A stretch of DNA of 64,000 nucleotides from Sistotremastrum niveocremeum HHB9708 (taxonomy: Eukaryota > Basidiomycota > Agaricomycetes > Sistotremastrales > Sistotremastraceae): positions 186,001-250,000 of the forward strand of contig KV419395.1 of the NCBI GenBank assembly GCA_001630475.1, written 5' to 3'. A program made the position numbers and the translations under genes. Under the pieces are notes generated by a model. That model had not been told where the DNA came from, ran no database searches, and was given only the letters and a program-made list of their open reading frames with translations. Below, piece by piece: positions 61,944 to 64,000 of the stretch (positions within the stretch are counted from its first letter, which is position 1; each line of letters begins with the position of its first letter).

Positions 61944-63083
61944 ATGCTATACAGAGTACCTGCCGAGCTTGATTTTCTTCTCCCTTCATATCCTTACGAC
62001 GACGCTCCTCAATCGAGGCCCTGGTGTGGTGGGATCACTTGGGCTGGTCTTGACAACGAGCGACGTCCCTCGCCTAGTCATGTGGCATGGGTCCAGGCAG
62101 TAGAAACTGAAGGCGATATGTACGTATCCACCACTTTGAATGAGGCAGCGAAGCTCATCCAGCTTTCAGTCGTACAGATTTGTGGCCAACCCAGCTCTCC
62201 TTGAGATCGTCGCGTCAAGGCTTCTCCCTGAAGGACGTGAACGAGTGGGTGAAACGCGTGGCACCACCTCTGTGCATGTTCATGCCCAGTCAACTTCGAG
62301 ACGCTGCCATGACCCGAGCGAATCAAGAGAGTTTCAGAATGTTTGCAAAACTGTTATTAGAAAACCAAGTGGTGCGTTGAGCTTGACGCGTCTTTTCCAA
62401 TTCCTGTCGTTTATGAACGTATCTAGGTCGCGATTTCGCGCTGGAGCGGCGATGGTCGACCCCACGGTTCAGGGATCATCATCTTTCCAGTTGAGGCGTC
62501 CAACGGACTGCTCGCTGGTGCCGTTTTCCATTCGAGCAGCATTCCCGAATTCACACCGAGTCCCATTGCATCAAGTTCGAGATTTGCATTGCGGCATTCC
62601 TCCTCCGACCTCCCTGTTCTCGACGCGTACTCACGTCCGTTCCACTCCAGCGCCGAGTACCTGTCGGGAAGTTCTTCCCCCATCACCGGTCCGTCGGGAT
62701 CCAATTCACCTTGGTCAGAGGTAGTAAACACCCCTCCTCCCGTGTCCCCAACTTCCTCGACCTACTCGATACCTCGCACCCAATATCTTCACACTCCAAG
62801 CCTTCTATCAAACGGCACCCTCGCTCATTTCTCCGAATCCACTAGTCCTAGAACAGGCCCGCAGCAACAACCGAATTATGTCTTACAGGGTCAACAACAG
62901 AATGTTCATCAACAAAACTACGGGCTCGGATTAACCTCGCCTGATCTCAGTACCTTCCCAGACGTACCATTCACTCCCTCTCATTTGAAGCGAGATGATA
63001 CGCTACCACATCAGCATTATGAAACACGGTCCGCGCACCGAGAATACCAACAGCATAACCTTTCTTCATATACGGTTTTGTGA
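61944..63083 (+). CDS. Unknown protein with a possible Med25/SPOC-like beta-barrel domain
   Basis: Three exons (61944-62119, 62170-62371, 62427-63083) splice in phase to 344 residues. The first 190 or so look folded: SRPWCGGITWAGLDNERRP, then LWPTQLSLRSSRQGFSLKDV, PLCMFMPSQLRDAA, ESFRMFAKLLLENQVVAISR and GSGIIIFPVEASNGLLAGAV. The order (W-G entry strand, WP-x-L, a helix of polar residues, then GIIIFP and LLAGAVF) recalls the ACID/SPOC beta-barrel of Mediator subunit 25 and related corepressors. The rest is Ser/Pro/Gln-rich and disordered, ending LSSYTVL. A TATA-like CATAAAAACC stands about 55 bp upstream of the ATG. Family assignment is tentative. Confidence 0.7.
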
Positions 63084-64000
63084 CGTGACTCTACCCCCAT
63101 CTCACTTTTTTCATTTCGGCATTCGCATCGTCATTGTTTCTTCATTCTTTTGGTGACATGCGTGGATTTTGGGATCATCAGTCATATACTATTTACATCT
63201 AAACATATTACTTTGTACTTCGTGTAATTCATATTCTGGGCTATTGCGTACACAAATACAACTGTCTTTGTTGTTTCAGATTCGATTGCTCCAGCGTCAA
63301 GAGATCAGGGTTCGCGGTGGCCAGGGTACTCTTTGCCATAGCATTGCTGCGACCATTCAGAAAATACACTCAAACGTGGCATTTAAAGCTGGATCCGTGA
63401 TGAATGATCAGCGCTCAGCGCTCAACCGTAACTGAAATTTCGGTAAGATTGTCCGGACTGAGATTTAAGACGTAAATGTTAGGTGTGCAGCTCGTTTTCC
63501 AGGGGAACCGGATTGTTCTAATGCAGAACTGGCGTCACAAAGGAGAATCGAGCGCCATTGCCAAGAGGCGTAACACGGGAGTGTTATGGCCAAAGAGGTA
63601 GAAGCAGAAGGAAGTAGCTTGCCTACTATTGGGGGGAGCATCTAAGTCTATCCATCAAAATCTGGTATACTTGAATTTCGACAAGGTGATCCGAAACCAA
63701 ATTCGCAGTTGCCGCCGCGCCCAGATGCCTCGGCTCGATTTGGTATTCATTTCGGGCCTGGGTTCTCACGGGTTTTGATTCCTTCGGCCAATGGGAGTTC
63801 CGGGACCGAATCAAAACTCCGCTCTATCCCGAATTCCGGAGCTTAATTCGACCCCGGAAGCAAAACTTGATTTATTCCCCTGCAGTTGCGATTGTATGCG
63901 CTCTGTTCAACATTTATATGTCAGCAGGCAGTTAAAAAATAAATATCCATTGTTTTCATATAGTGGTAATGACTCCGACTACAGTCGGTAAGAATGTACT
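63084..64000. other. Right-hand flank without a recognised gene
   Basis: AT-rich 3' flank followed by short frames. TTTTGATTC at about 63773 and GAATCAAAA at about 63807 form a small inverted repeat around CGGCCAATGGGAG; its meaning is unknown. Confidence 0.4.

Overview
The window looks like nuclear DNA of a mushroom-forming basidiomycete (Agaricomycetes), probably a wood or litter decomposer. Almost every gene is cut by introns of about 47-60 nt with GT...AG borders. Genes are packed head-to-head and tail-to-tail, and one gene is a secreted class II manganese peroxidase, a family of lignin-degrading fungi. All gene models were spliced by eye from conserved protein order and intron borders; none is backed by transcripts.

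Layout. 0.5-7 kb: complex I subunit NDUFB2 (minus), divergent from a large AT-hook-like nuclear protein, then a BZW/5MP translation regulator. 7.3-10.4 kb: a Zn2Cys6 transcription factor (minus). 10.4-13.9 kb: gene-poor, with a degenerate inverted-repeat element and coding-like scraps. 13.9-19.4 kb: manganese peroxidase (minus), arginine-specific carbamoyl-phosphate synthase small subunit (minus) with a spliced upstream ORF resembling the arginine attenuator peptide, and the meiotic recombination factor MND1. 19.4-21.6 kb: gene-poor, with a four-unit imperfect tandem array. 21.6-31.2 kb: RAD52, a DUF1771-Smr protein, RNA polymerase I subunit RPA43, PAM16, and a long membrane/coiled-coil protein whose 5' half is ambiguous. 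32-40 kb: a PSR/NIF-type phosphatase (minus), a Fus3/Kss1-type MAP kinase, a 458-bp non-autonomous hAT-like element with a clear 8-bp target duplication, and a three-finger C2H2 protein (minus). 40.6-46.5 kb: an MpaB-like oxygenase, an EthD-like protein with a broken 5' reading frame, and two small single-pass membrane proteins. 47.6-57 kb: a mitochondrial dehydrogenase kinase, a solo cytochrome b561, ELL elongation factor and 3-keto-steroid reductase (ERG27). 57-62 kb: gene-poor. 61.9-63.1 kb: a possible Med25/SPOC-like protein.

Most genes are core eukaryotic functions with no obvious shared pathway. Local themes are paired divergent promoters (NDUFB2/AT-hook protein, CPA1/MND1, RAD52/Smr, RPA43/PAM16) and two homologous-recombination genes (MND1, RAD52) within 5 kb. 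The strongest unusual signals are the spliced AAP-like uORF before CPA1, the hAT-type element containing a perfect 19-bp hairpin, the CATG start-codon overlap between RPA43 and PAM16, and the two competing open frames near 28 kb.
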